This document shows, in pieces, positions 16,277-24,213 of a stretch of 40,693 nt of DNA. The notes beneath the pieces were generated by a model. That model saw only the letters and a list, made by a program, of their open reading frames with translations, searched no databases and was not told where the DNA came from. The position numbers and the translations under genes were made by a program. How positions within the stretch are numbered: the first letter of the stretch is position 1; each line of letters opens with the position of its first letter. Where the stretch lies: the NCBI GenBank assembly GCA_020341735.1, contig CP070833.1, forward strand, positions 1,136,677 through 1,177,369, given 5' to 3'. This DNA comes from Gammaproteobacteria bacterium (GTDB lineage Bacteria; Pseudomonadota; Gammaproteobacteria; Steroidobacterales; XN24).

Positions 16277-17175
16277 CATCAGCTGACAGGACCAGCAAGC
16301 CGCACAGGGGCACGATATTCGTCGAGGATGCGGAGATACTCGAGCAGATCGCCTACCCGGCTGATCAGTTCGTCCTGCGCGTGCGTGCGCCCCGCAATGC
16401 AGAAGTCGCCATGCCGGGCAGTTTCGCCCACATCACCTGTGCGCCGGGATTACCCATGCGGCGGCCGTTGTCGATCATGAGGGCCCATCGCGATGACGGT
16501 ACGCTGGAATTTCTCTACAAGATCGTCGGCGAGGGCCTGGGTCAGCTGTCACAAAGGCGACCCGGCGAAAACATCAGCGTCCTAGGGCCGATCGGACAGC
16601 CATTTCGCCCGGATCCGAAACGGCCTCGTGCGTTACTGGTCGGTGGCGGAGTGGGTATTCCGCCGATGGTCTTCCTGGCCGAACATCTGGCAAACAACCC
16701 GGTGGGCGCATGGGAGCCGCTGGTGCTCATGGGATCGGAGGTGCCGTTTCCGTTCCGCCTCGCCTGCGTCGGTGAGCACCGTGGACTGCCCGCAGCCGCA
16801 TCGGCGGCGATCGAAGATCTTCAGGAGATGAGCATCGTCAGCCGGCTGGCGAGCATGGCGGATCTGGACGGTTGCTATCGGGGCTACGTCACCGAATTGG
16901 CCGGTGAGTGGCTGGGCGGTCTGACGGGCACTGAGATTGATGAAGTAACCATGTTCGCCTGTGGTCCGACGCCGATGCTGGAGGCTGCGGCTGCGGTCGC
17001 CAGGAAATTCGGCGTGCCGTGCCAGGTGTCTCTGGAGGAATACATGGCGTGCGCGGTTGGCGGTTGCGCAGGATGTGCCGTCGCGGTCCGGACGGACAAC
17101 GGCATCGCCATGAAGCGCGTATGTGTCGACGGCCCGGTCTTCGATGCGGAGGCCGTGTTCCCGCCGGCAGCCTGA
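16273..17175 (+). CDS. pyrK: Dihydroorotate dehydrogenase electron-transfer subunit-like flavoprotein (PyrK family)
   Basis: A 300-residue ferredoxin-reductase-like protein. The N-terminal half is the FAD domain (MRRPLSIMRA, then GEGLGQLS). The middle is the NAD-binding domain (LLVGGGVGIPPMVFLAEHL, later FACGPTPMLEAAA). The C-terminus carries a PyrK-type [2Fe-2S] cluster site: EYMACAVGGCAGCAV, then VCVDGPVF. PyrK passes electrons from the FMN of a class 1B dihydroorotate dehydrogenase (PyrD) to NAD+. Linkage to pyrB by a GTGA overlap supports a pyrimidine role, but no class 1B pyrD is in the window. It is also about 40 residues longer than Gram-positive PyrK, so another redox partner is possible. 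It starts at GTG and converges on the pilU-type gene with a 6-base gap and no visible terminator. Confidence 0.8.
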   Translation: MTSADRTSKPHRGTIFVEDAEILEQIAYPADQFVLRVRAPRNAEVAMPGSFAHITCAPGLPMRRPLSIMRAHRDDGTLEFLYKIVGEGLGQLSQRRPGENISVLGPIGQPFRPDPKRPRALLVGGGVGIPPMVFLAEHLANNPVGAWEPLVLMGSEVPFPFRLACVGEHRGLPAAASAAIEDLQEMSIVSRLASMADLDGCYRGYVTELAGEWLGGLTGTEIDEVTMFACGPTPMLEAAAAVARKFGVPCQVSLEEYMACAVGGCAGCAVAVRTDNGIAMKRVCVDGPVFDAEAVFPPAA

Positions 17176-17181
17176 GATCCC

Positions 17182-18237
17182 TCAACCGAAGTTGATCTTG
17201 GCCTCTAAATCGGTGGCCGAGTCCGCATTCTCCAGAGCGGTATCCAGATCGATCTTGCCCTCTTTGTAGAGCTGATAGAGAGACACGTCGAAACTCTGCA
17301 TGCCCTCTTCCAGGCTCTCCACCAGCGCTTCCTTCACGCCAGTGACGTCGCCCTTCATGGTCAGATCGGCGACATGCGGGGTGTTGATCAGCACTTCTAC
17401 GGCAGGAAGCCGCTTCTTGTCCTTTCCTATGACCAGTCGCTGCGCCACGATTGCATTCAGGTAGTGCGACAGATCCATGAACAGCTGCTGATGCTGGTTT
17501 TGCGGGAACATGTTGATGATCCGGTCGAGCGTTTCCGACGCATTATTGGCGTGCAGGGTGGCGACACACAGGTGACCGGTGCCGGCCAGGGTAATCGCCG
17601 CCTGCATGGTCTCCCGATCCCGAATCTCACCGATCACGACAACATCCGGCGCCTCACGCATCGCGCTCTTTAGCGCGCGAGCATAGGACTTTGTATCCAA
17701 GCCCAGCTCGCGTTGGTTGACGATGGACTGTTTGTTGGGATGCAGGAACTCGATGGGCTCCTCGATCGTGACGATGTGATTGGCAGTGTGCTCATTACGA
17801 TGATTGATCATCGCCGCAATCGTCGTGGACTTGCCTGAACCGGTCGCCCCGACCATCAGCACCATTCCCCGCTTGCGCATCGTCAGCTTGTCGAGGATAG
17901 GCGGGACCTGGATGCCGTCGAGCTTTGGCACGTCCAGGGTCACGAATCTGAGTACCATGGCCAGGTTGCCGCGCTGCCGGAACACGTTGGCGCGGAACCG
18001 GCCCAGTCCCTGCAAAGAGATAGCGAAATCGATCTCGAACTCGCGCTCCAGGGTCTCCTTCTGTTGTTCATTCATGATGCTGTGAGCGGCATCGCGGACC
18101 TGATCAACCGTCAGCAGGTCCTTGCCCAGAGACATGATCTGCCCCTCTATCTTGATCTTGATCGCCGCCTTTGGCGTAAAGAACAGATCGGAGGCGTTCT
18201 TCTCCGTCATCAGCTTGAGGAGCGGTGTGATGTCCAT
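17182..18237 (-). CDS. Second PilU-type type IV pilus retraction ATPase
   Basis: A 351-residue hexameric secretion-type ATPase of the PilT/PilU family. The N-terminal PAS-like domain (ASDLFFTPKAAIKIKIEGQI) is followed by the RecA-like core: Walker A GATGSGKSTT (residues 130-139, Lys136), Asp box IEEPIEFLH, Walker B VVVIGEIRD with Glu204, and His box GHLCVATLHANN. All catalytic motifs look intact. It resembles PilU more than PilT (SDLFF rather than SDLHMS, and no AIRNLIREGK retraction motif). It is the third ATPase in a row, 15 bases after the preceding PilU, so it is a likely tandem duplicate that has diverged. A role in modulating or backing up retraction is inferred. Confidence 0.88.
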   Translation of the reverse strand: MDITPLLKLMTEKNASDLFFTPKAAIKIKIEGQIMSLGKDLLTVDQVRDAAHSIMNEQQKETLEREFEIDFAISLQGLGRFRANVFRQRGNLAMVLRFVTLDVPKLDGIQVPPILDKLTMRKRGMVLMVGATGSGKSTTIAAMINHRNEHTANHIVTIEEPIEFLHPNKQSIVNQRELGLDTKSYARALKSAMREAPDVVVIGEIRDRETMQAAITLAGTGHLCVATLHANNASETLDRIINMFPQNQHQQLFMDLSHYLNAIVAQRLVIGKDKKRLPAVEVLINTPHVADLTMKGDVTGVKEALVESLEEGMQSFDVSLYQLYKEGKIDLDTALENADSATDLEAKINFG

Positions 18238-18252
18238 CGATATCCCTGGTAA

Positions 18253-19455
18253 TTATTTTGCGGACGGGAAACTCATTTCCCGATCCTTGTCTTTTTCGGC
18301 CTTGAAATAAGAGTCGTCACTCTCGTCATCGACCAACTCGAACTTGTCGGAGTCGATTTCCTTGGCGCCTCTCTTGCTTTCGAGCTTGATCCGCAAGCGC
18401 ACCTCGTTCATCGAATCGGAGTTACGCAGCGCTTCCTCGTAGGAAATCACGCCCTCTTCGTAAAGATCGAACAGAGACTGATCGAAAGTACGCATCCCGA
18501 GCCGGGTGGACTTGGCCATCACTTCCTTGATCTGAGCAACCTCGCCCTTGAATATCAGGTCGGCGATGAGTGGCGAGTTCAGCATCACTTCCAGGGCCGC
18601 GATGCGGCCGGATCCGCTTTCTCGCGGAAGGAGCCGCTGGGACACGAATGCCTTCATGTTCAGCGACAGATCCATAAGCAACTGATCACGCTTCTCCTCG
18701 GGGAAGAAATTGATGATGCGGTCGAGAGCCTGATTGGCGCTGTTGGCGTGCAAGGTCGCCAGGCAGAGATGTCCGGTCTCGGCAAACTGTATGCCGTATT
18801 CCATGGTGTCCCGATCCCTTATCTCACCGATCAGAATCACATCGGGTGCCTGACGAAGCGTGTTCTTCAGGGCCACGTGCCAGCCGTCGCAGTCGACACC
18901 GATTTCACGCTGGGTGATGACGCAACCTTGATGGTCATGCACATATTCAATCGGATCCTCGATCGTGATGATGTGACCGTGTGAATTCGCGTTGCGGTGA
19001 CCGACCATGGCCGCCAGCGTGGTTGACTTACCGGTACCGGTGCCGCCGACCAGGATCACCAGGCCACGCTTGGTCATGACGATGTCCTTGAGGATGGGCG
19101 GCAGATCCAGCTCCTCGATGGTCGGGATCTCCGTATTGATCGTCCGACAGACGCATCCCACATGGCCTTGCTGGACGAATGCGCTGACTCGGAAGCGGCC
19201 GATGTTCGCCGGCGAGATCGCGAAGTTACATTCCTTCGTCGCGTCGAAAGCCTTGGTCTGCCGATCGTTCATGATCGCTCGCACCAACGAGTTGCTCTGC
19301 TGGGGATCGAGAGCCTGCTCGCTCACCGGCTTGATCTGTCCGTCCACCTTGATCGCCGGTGGAAAACCGGCCGTAATGAACAGGTCCGAACCGTCCACCT
19401 TTTTCATGCGGCGGAGCAGATCCTGCATCAGTCGAATAGATTGGTCTCTGTCCAT
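18253..19455 (-). CDS. pilU: Type IV pilus retraction ATPase PilU
   Basis: A 400-residue PilT-family ATPase and the closest match to PilU here: SDLFITAGFPPAIKVDGQI, ECNFAISPANIGRFRVSAF, and the C-terminal EGVISYEEALRNSDSMNEVRLRIKL. PilU works with PilT to generate retraction force. Walker A GGTGTGKSTT spans 137-146 (Lys143), the Walker B Glu is Glu211 (ILIGEIRDRDT), and the His box is GHLCLATLHANS. After about residue 352 there is an added tail of about 45 residues, first basic (KRGAK) then strongly acidic (VDDESDDSYF), which is not usual for the family. It is 92 bases after pilT and 15 bases before the second PilU-type gene, all in one direction. Confidence 0.93.
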   Translation of the reverse strand: MDRDQSIRLMQDLLRRMKKVDGSDLFITAGFPPAIKVDGQIKPVSEQALDPQQSNSLVRAIMNDRQTKAFDATKECNFAISPANIGRFRVSAFVQQGHVGCVCRTINTEIPTIEELDLPPILKDIVMTKRGLVILVGGTGTGKSTTLAAMVGHRNANSHGHIITIEDPIEYVHDHQGCVITQREIGVDCDGWHVALKNTLRQAPDVILIGEIRDRDTMEYGIQFAETGHLCLATLHANSANQALDRIINFFPEEKRDQLLMDLSLNMKAFVSQRLLPRESGSGRIAALEVMLNSPLIADLIFKGEVAQIKEVMAKSTRLGMRTFDQSLFDLYEEGVISYEEALRNSDSMNEVRLRIKLESKRGAKEIDSDKFELVDDESDDSYFKAEKDKDREMSFPSAK

Positions 19456-19547
19456 TTCGTTTATGTCCCGTGGTTGGTCACTCGGTCACCCGGCGAAGCC
19501 GCGCCTGACGGGACGCGGACCTCGACCCTGAGGCTTTGCGGGCCGCC

Positions 19548-20588
19548 CTAGAACGCCTCCTTGTTCTGGGCCTTGTAGCGAGCCTCCTCGCGATTAACGA
19601 GGCCCTTGGCCAAGAGATCCTGGAGGCATTGATCCAGAGTCTGCATGCCTACATTTTGTCCAGTCTGGATAGCAGAATACATCTGGGCGATCTTGCCTTC
19701 CCGGATGAGATTCCTGATCGCCGCGGTACCGATCATGATTTCGTGGGCCGCGATCCGCCCGCCGCCACTCTTTTTAAGGAGAGTCTGCGAGATCACGGCG
19801 CGCAGCGACTCGGACAGCATGGATCGCACCATGTCTTTCTCGCCGGCCGGGAACACGTCGACGATACGATCGATGGTCTTGGCGGCGGAACTCGTATGCA
19901 GGGTGGCGAATACCAGGTGACCGGTTTCTGCGGCAGTCAGGGCCAGGCGGATAGTCTCCAGATCACGCATCTCACCGACCAGGACCACGTCCGGGTCTTC
20001 GCGGAGCGCGGAACGCAGAGCCTCGTTGAACCCGAGTGTGTCGCGATGCACCTCACGCTGGTTAATCAGGCAGCGCTTGCTCTGGTGGACGAATTCGATC
20101 GGGTCCTCGATTGTCAGAATGTGATCGGGACGGTTGTCGTTGACGTAATCGATCATCGCCGCAAGCGTCGTGGACTTGCCCGATCCGGTGGGACCGGTGA
20201 CCAGGCAGATGCCACGCGGGTACATGGCGATGTCCTTGAAGATCTTCGGTGCCGCCAGATCTTCGAGGGTCAGGATGTCTGCCGGGATGGTCCGGAACAC
20301 CGCACCGGCGCCACGCGCCTGGTTGAATGCATTTACCCGGAAGCGAGCCAGATCGGGTATCTCGAACGAGAAATCGGTCTCGAAGAATTCCTCATAAGCC
20401 TTGCGCTGCTTGTCGTTCATGATGTCGTAGACCATGCTGTGAACTTCCTTGTGGGAAAGCTCCGGCATGTTGATACGCTTGATATCACCGTCCACACGGA
20501 TCATCGGCGGGACGCCGGCCGACATGTGGAGGTCTGACGCATTGTTCTTTACGGCGAATGCGAGCAGCTGGTCAATCTCGACGGCCAT
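19548..20588 (-). CDS. pilT: Type IV pilus retraction ATPase PilT
   Basis: A 346-residue PilT, the motor that depolymerises the pilus at the inner membrane using ATP. N-terminal ASDLHMSAGVPPMIRVDGDI is typical. Walker A GPTGSGKSTT is at 132-141 (Lys138), Asp box TIEDPIEFVHQ, Walker B VVLVGEMRD with Glu206, and His box GHLVFATLHTSSA. The retraction-specific motif AIRNLIREGK sits at 290-299 and separates it from the two PilU-type paralogs. Its ATG follows AAGGAG with a 7-base spacer. It is divergent from yggS, as in Pseudomonas, and heads the three-ATPase operon. Confidence 0.97.
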   Translation of the reverse strand: MAVEIDQLLAFAVKNNASDLHMSAGVPPMIRVDGDIKRINMPELSHKEVHSMVYDIMNDKQRKAYEEFFETDFSFEIPDLARFRVNAFNQARGAGAVFRTIPADILTLEDLAAPKIFKDIAMYPRGICLVTGPTGSGKSTTLAAMIDYVNDNRPDHILTIEDPIEFVHQSKRCLINQREVHRDTLGFNEALRSALREDPDVVLVGEMRDLETIRLALTAAETGHLVFATLHTSSAAKTIDRIVDVFPAGEKDMVRSMLSESLRAVISQTLLKKSGGGRIAAHEIMIGTAAIRNLIREGKIAQMYSAIQTGQNVGMQTLDQCLQDLLAKGLVNREEARYKAQNKEAF

Positions 20589-20673
20589 AAGGGCTCCTTC
20601 GGTATATGCTTTCCTTCACCGCGTGCGGATACGTTATGTCAACACGCTGAGCAGAGTATAGCGAAGCCAATTG
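20589..20673 (-). promoter_or_regulatory. Divergent pilT / yggS intergenic region with candidate -10
   Basis: 85 bases between divergent pilT and yggS. Reading toward pilT, TATACT (complement of 20655-20660) is a good -10 hexamer, about 65 bases before the pilT start. The corresponding -35 is poor (TGTTTT near 20678-20683, inside the yggS start region). The same patch reads TATAGC in the yggS direction, which would put transcription start within about 10 bases of the yggS start codon. yggS has no visible ribosome site, so a very short leader is possible there. Confidence 0.3.
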
Positions 20674-21378
20674 ATGCAAAACATGACGCGTTTCTCACTC
20701 AGGCTTGCTGACCTGCGGTCCAGGATTTCCGCCGCATGTCATGAATTTGGGCGAAATCCCGAAGAAATTACTTTGCTGGCGGTAAGCAAACGTCATCCTG
20801 CGGACGCAATCCGTGAGGCCGCGGCAGCCGGCCTGCATTATGTCGGAGAAAACTTTGTGCAGGAGGCGATCGGGAAGATGGACCAGACCGCAGATCTGGA
20901 CCTGGTCTGGCATTTTATCGGACATCTGCAGAGCAACAAGACGCGGATTGTGGCGGAGCGATTCCAATGGGTGCAGTCACTGGATCGGGTCAGGATCGCC
21001 CGCCGCCTTAACGCGCAGCGGCCGTTCCATGCCCCGCCCATGGACGTCTGCATACAGGTATGCCTCGAATCGGAGCCCGGCAAGGGCGGTGTCATGCCCT
21101 CCGGGCTGGCCACTCTGGCGAAAGAGATAACGGAGCTTGATCGCCTTCGTCTGCGGGGGCTGATGGCCATTCCGCCACCGTCAGATGACTTCGAAGTCCA
21201 GCGCGACTACTTCCGCCATCTGCGCGCACTCCGTGACGACTTGGTCGCCGGAGGCCTGCAGTTGGACACGCTGAGCATGGGGATGTCCGCCGATCTGGAG
21301 GCGGCCATCGCCGAAGGAGCCACGATGTTGCGTGTCGGCACTGCGCTGTTCGGGCCGCGCCCCGGTACTGGAGCCTGA
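20674..21378 (+). CDS. yggS: PLP homeostasis protein YggS/PLPBP family
   Basis: A 234-residue single-domain pyridoxal-phosphate binding protein with an alanine-racemase-like N-terminal barrel but no known catalytic activity. It buffers PLP and affects amino-acid balance. The PLP lysine lies in ITLLAVSKRHPADAIREA. Further marks are YVGENFVQEA, WHFIGHLQSNKTR, VQSLDRVRIARRLN and LSMGMSADLEAAIAEGATMLRVGTALFG. ATG at 20674 is chosen; ATG at 20683 (MTRFSL) is equally possible, and neither has a clear ribosome site. The order pilT (divergent), yggS, proC, yggT matches Pseudomonas. Confidence 0.95.
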   Translation: MQNMTRFSLRLADLRSRISAACHEFGRNPEEITLLAVSKRHPADAIREAAAAGLHYVGENFVQEAIGKMDQTADLDLVWHFIGHLQSNKTRIVAERFQWVQSLDRVRIARRLNAQRPFHAPPMDVCIQVCLESEPGKGGVMPSGLATLAKEITELDRLRLRGLMAIPPPSDDFEVQRDYFRHLRALRDDLVAGGLQLDTLSMGMSADLEAAIAEGATMLRVGTALFGPRPGTGA

Positions 21379-21442
21379 TGTCGTCGGACTATATTCTTTG
21401 GATACGGAGCGGACACGCGACCGAGGGCTGCGTGACAGAGAA

Positions 21443-22267
21443 ATGAAACAAGACTTGATTTTCGCATTCATCGGCGGCGGCAATATGGCGGGCAGTCTGA
21501 TCGGCGGCCTGATCTCCGGCGGCTGTCGTCCGGATCAATTCCGGGTAGCCGATCCGGATCCGCAACAGAGGGAAAGGCTACGGGGGCAATTCGGTGTTCA
21601 GGTCACCGAGCATAATCGAACTGCAGTGTCCGGAGCAGATGTCGTCGTCCTCGCGGTCAAGCCGCAAGCCGCGGCCGAGGCCTTGAAGGGGCTCGGATCA
21701 TCTGCGCCTGACGCACTATACGTCTCGGTGATCGCGGGTATACGTGAAAGCCAACTCAAGCAATGGCTGACAACGGAAGTAGCCATGATCCGGGCCATGC
21801 CTAATACGCCGGCATTGCTCGGGTGTGGGGTGTCCGGACTGCACGCCGAGGGCACGATCTCCGCCGAGCAGCGGGAGATCGCTGAGAACGTCATGCGTTC
21901 ATCCGGGACCGTCGTCTGGGTCGATGAAGAGGCCCTGCTGGATCCGGTGACTGCTGTATCGGGCAGCGGCCCCGCCTATTTTTTCCTGCTTATGGAGGCC
22001 ATGACCCGGGCCGGCGTCCAGCTGGGTCTGGCGCCGGAGGCCGCGCGCCTCCTGACTCAGGAGACTGCGCTCGGAGCGGCGCGGATGGCCCTCGAATCCG
22101 ACATCGATGTGACCGAGCTTCGCCAGCGAGTGACCTCGCCCGGAGGAACCACAGCGGCGGCGCTCGAGGTGTTGCAAGCCAGGGACGTACCCGAAGCGAT
22201 CGAGGAAGCCGTCCACGCAGCCTGTCAACGCGCGCGGCAACTCGCCGACGAGTTCGGTCAGGCCTGA
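21443..22267 (+). CDS. proC: Pyrroline-5-carboxylate reductase
   Basis: A 274-residue enzyme for the last step of proline synthesis, reducing delta1-pyrroline-5-carboxylate with NAD(P)H. The Rossmann motif FIGGGNMAGSLIGGL is at residues 9-23. RAMPNTPALLGCGVSGL and the C-terminal signature VTSPGGTTAAALEVL are present. The frame is open 37 codons further upstream, but the normal family N-terminus fits the ATG at 21443. It lies 64 bases after yggS and 13 before yggT. Ornithine aminotransferase, which makes the same substrate from ornithine, lies 5 kb away at 27323. Confidence 0.96.
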   Translation: MKQDLIFAFIGGGNMAGSLIGGLISGGCRPDQFRVADPDPQQRERLRGQFGVQVTEHNRTAVSGADVVVLAVKPQAAAEALKGLGSSAPDALYVSVIAGIRESQLKQWLTTEVAMIRAMPNTPALLGCGVSGLHAEGTISAEQREIAENVMRSSGTVVWVDEEALLDPVTAVSGSGPAYFFLLMEAMTRAGVQLGLAPEAARLLTQETALGAARMALESDIDVTELRQRVTSPGGTTAAALEVLQARDVPEAIEEAVHAACQRARQLADEFGQA

Positions 22268-22280
22268 TCAGGGGAACGGC

Positions 22281-22829
22281 ATGAGCGCACCGCTAATCTT
22301 TATCGCCGAAACGTTTTTCGAACTCTATATCCTGTGTTTCGTCCTGCGCTTCATACTGCAGACCGGACGGGCGGACTTCCACAACCCCCTGTCACAATTC
22401 ATCGTTCGGGTAACCAACCCCCTGGTCGTACCGCTGCGTCGTGTAGTGCCGGGTCTTCGGGGCCTCGACATGGCCACGGTCGTGCTAGTGATCGTCCTAG
22501 AAGTACTCGCGACAGCCGTGCTGATCCCATTGAAGACGGGGGTCAATCCGAGCGCGGCCATGTTGCTCTATTTCTCATTGCTGCGGACAGTGATGAGCGT
22601 GCTGCGCCTTTACGTATTCGCGATCCTGATCTACGCGCTGTTGAGCTTCGTCAATCCGGGCAGCTACAACCCTTTGAGCAGCGTGCTGGCAAGCATCTGC
22701 GAGCCGGTCCTGCGGCCGTTCAGGCGTGTGATTCCCCCGATTGGCGGGCTCGACCTCTCCCCCCTGTTCCTGATCATCATCTTGCAGGCGCTGATAATGG
22801 CCATACCTCTACCCGGTGTGCTGCGCTGA
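22281..22829 (+). CDS. yggT: YggT family membrane protein
   Basis: A 182-residue integral membrane protein with two YGGT repeats. Each repeat has a hydrophobic helix, a short amphipathic part with an NPLS motif and an R-x-x-x-P turn: NPLSQFIVRVTNPLVVPLRR and NPLSSVLASICEPVLRPFRR. About four to six membrane helices are visible. YggT has been tied to osmotic stress tolerance and, in relatives, to cell-division and photosystem assembly; the molecular role is unclear. The ATG is preceded by AGGGG. Its stop codon TGA overlaps the apparent start of yggU. Confidence 0.93.
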   Translation: MSAPLIFIAETFFELYILCFVLRFILQTGRADFHNPLSQFIVRVTNPLVVPLRRVVPGLRGLDMATVVLVIVLEVLATAVLIPLKTGVNPSAAMLLYFSLLRTVMSVLRLYVFAILIYALLSFVNPGSYNPLSSVLASICEPVLRPFRRVIPPIGGLDLSPLFLIIILQALIMAIPLPGVLR

Positions 22830-23125
22830 AAGTCTCCAGTCCATGCCATTGGCGGCAGGACCGTCTGGTTTGCACGCTACGGATCCAGCCCCGCGCCAGC
22901 CGCGATGACTTCGCTGGCATCGTCGGTGACCGGATGAAGATCCGTATCCGATCCTCGCCGGTCGACGGCGCAGCCAACGAGGCCCTGATCAAGTTTCTGG
23001 CATCTCGATTCGGAGTGAATCGCTCGAGCGTGCGGCTCGTTTCCGGTCATCGCAATCGCAACAAGGTAGTTGAAATCGAATCGCCCGGCAGGATACCTGA
23101 GGAACTACAGGGACACATAGACTAA
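22826..23125 (+). CDS. yggU: DUF167 / YggU family protein, probable non-ATG start
   Basis: A small DUF167 protein of about 99 residues. The family core is clear: LRIQPRASRDDFAGIVGDRMKIRI, SPVDGAANEALIKFLASRFGV and SGHRNRNKVVEI. The function of the family is unknown; it often follows yggT. The start is unusual. In frame there is no ATG, GTG or TTG anywhere near the expected N-terminus. The first ATG inside (at GDRM) would delete the first strand, and the frame upstream runs inside yggT. The best candidate is CTG at 22826, overlapping the yggT stop as CTGA, with initiation by coupling. The family call is strong; the start is inferred. Confidence 0.82.
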   Translation: MKVSSPCHWRQDRLVCTLRIQPRASRDDFAGIVGDRMKIRIRSSPVDGAANEALIKFLASRFGVNRSSVRLVSGHRNRNKVVEIESPGRIPEELQGHID

Positions 23126-23196
23126 AACGTATGCGAATAGGCTATAGTTACCGTGTTGTGCCTCAGACGCACCGACGATTTCGGAGCTGCTTAGTT

Positions 23197-23691
23197 ATGA
23201 CATCGAATAGATGGCGATCTCTGCTCGTGACTCTGGTCGCAACAGCGACGACTGCTTGCGGTCCGGGCCCGGCTGACGGCGACGATGCCGAGGCTGCGAG
23301 AGAGATTACCCGTCAGAGCTTCAGTGAGTTTGGTGATTACGTCGTGCATTACAATGCCCAGGCGACGGAGATGTTGCCACCCGAAGTTGCGCGCGCCTAC
23401 GGGATCCAGCGCAGCGAGAACAGGGCGATGCTGAACATCAGTGTGCTACGCAAGCAACCGGGTACAATCGGCCAGCCGGTCGCCGCGAAAGTCCTGGTCG
23501 ACGCGAGTAACCTCACCGGGCAGCTGAAATCCGTGAACATCCGGCAGATCGAGGAAGGTCACGCCATCTACTATATTGGTGAGGTAGGCGTTGCAAATCG
23601 GGAGACCTTGATATTCGATATCAGCGTGCAGCCGGAAGGTGAATCGGAAGCTTTCCGCGTCCGCTTCCGTCAGCAGTTCTATACGAGTTAA
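23197..23691 (+). CDS. DUF4426 family exported protein
   Basis: A 164-residue protein with an N-terminal export signal (MTSNRWRSLLVTLVATATTAC) ending in a possible lipobox TTAC, then a soluble domain of the DUF4426 type. The family core GDYVVHYNAQATEMLPPEVA, RAYGIQRSENRAMLNISVLR and HAIYYIGEVGVANRE is easy to see. Function is unknown. In Pseudomonas a DUF4426 gene also follows yggT (after metX and metW, which are missing here). ATG at 23197 gives a proper signal peptide; the frame is open to 23131. TATAGT at about 23149-23154 could be a promoter -10, suggesting separate transcription from yggU. Confidence 0.88.
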   Translation: MTSNRWRSLLVTLVATATTACGPGPADGDDAEAAREITRQSFSEFGDYVVHYNAQATEMLPPEVARAYGIQRSENRAMLNISVLRKQPGTIGQPVAAKVLVDASNLTGQLKSVNIRQIEEGHAIYYIGEVGVANRETLIFDISVQPEGESEAFRVRFRQQFYTS

Positions 23692-23822
23692 GGGAGAATC
23701 TGTTCGACCATACATGAGCCGCCGCTCGATCGGCTCGGCACCCGCAAAGGTGAAACCAGTATTTTTGGTACATTTCGAGCATCGTCAACAATCAACCCAA
23801 ACCGGACTACCAGGGGGAAAAA

Positions 23823-24161
23823 ATGGCTGCCAAGAAAAAGGCATCGACCAAGACCGCGCAGAAACCGCCCACCAAGAGCCAGATCATCGGACAGATCGCC
23901 GACAAGACTGGCCTGACGCGCAAGGACGTGGGTGCCGTCTTTGACAATCTGCATGCGATCATCAAGAGAAACATCGGACGCCGAGGCCCGGGCGAGTTCA
24001 CCATGCCCGGCCTTCTCAAGGTCAAAGTCGTCAAGAAACCCGCCACCAAGTCCCGCAAGGGAATCAATCCTTTCACGGGCGAAGAGATGACCTTCAAGGC
24101 AAAACCTGCCCGCAAGGCGGTCAAGGTGACGGCTCTCAAGGGCCTGAAAGACATGCTCTGA
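23823..24161 (+). CDS. HU-family DNA-binding protein with Lys-rich tail
   Basis: A 112-residue small basic nucleoid protein. After a Lys/Thr-rich N-terminal extension of about 17 residues comes an HU/IHF fold: KSQIIGQIADKTGLTRKDVGAVFDNL (helices), GEFTMPGLLKVKVVKKPATK (strands), then RKGINPFTGEEMTFKAKPARKAVKV, the DNA-gripping arm region. HU-like proteins bend and compact DNA. This is not canonical hupA/hupB (about 90 residues) but a longer variant that is widespread in gammaproteobacteria. A strong ribosome site AGGGGG precedes the ATG by 5 bases, and an efficient terminator follows, both fitting high expression. Confidence 0.9.
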   Translation: MAAKKKASTKTAQKPPTKSQIIGQIADKTGLTRKDVGAVFDNLHAIIKRNIGRRGPGEFTMPGLLKVKVVKKPATKSRKGINPFTGEEMTFKAKPARKAVKVTALKGLKDML

Positions 24162-24183
24162 GGGCGGCCCTGTCCGGTCTAAC

Positions 24184-24212
24184 AACGCCCGGCCCTGAGC
24201 CGGGCGTTTTTT
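24184..24212 (+). terminator. Rho-independent terminator after the HU-like gene
   Basis: A perfect 10-base-pair stem, AACGCCCGGC (24184-24193) with GCCGGGCGTT (24199-24208), has a 5-base loop CCTGA and runs straight into six T (24207-24212). It sits 22 bases after the HU-like stop codon and ends two bases before the convergent TerB-like gene. It is the clearest terminator in the window and works mainly on the plus strand. Confidence 0.92.
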
Positions 24213-24213
24213 G

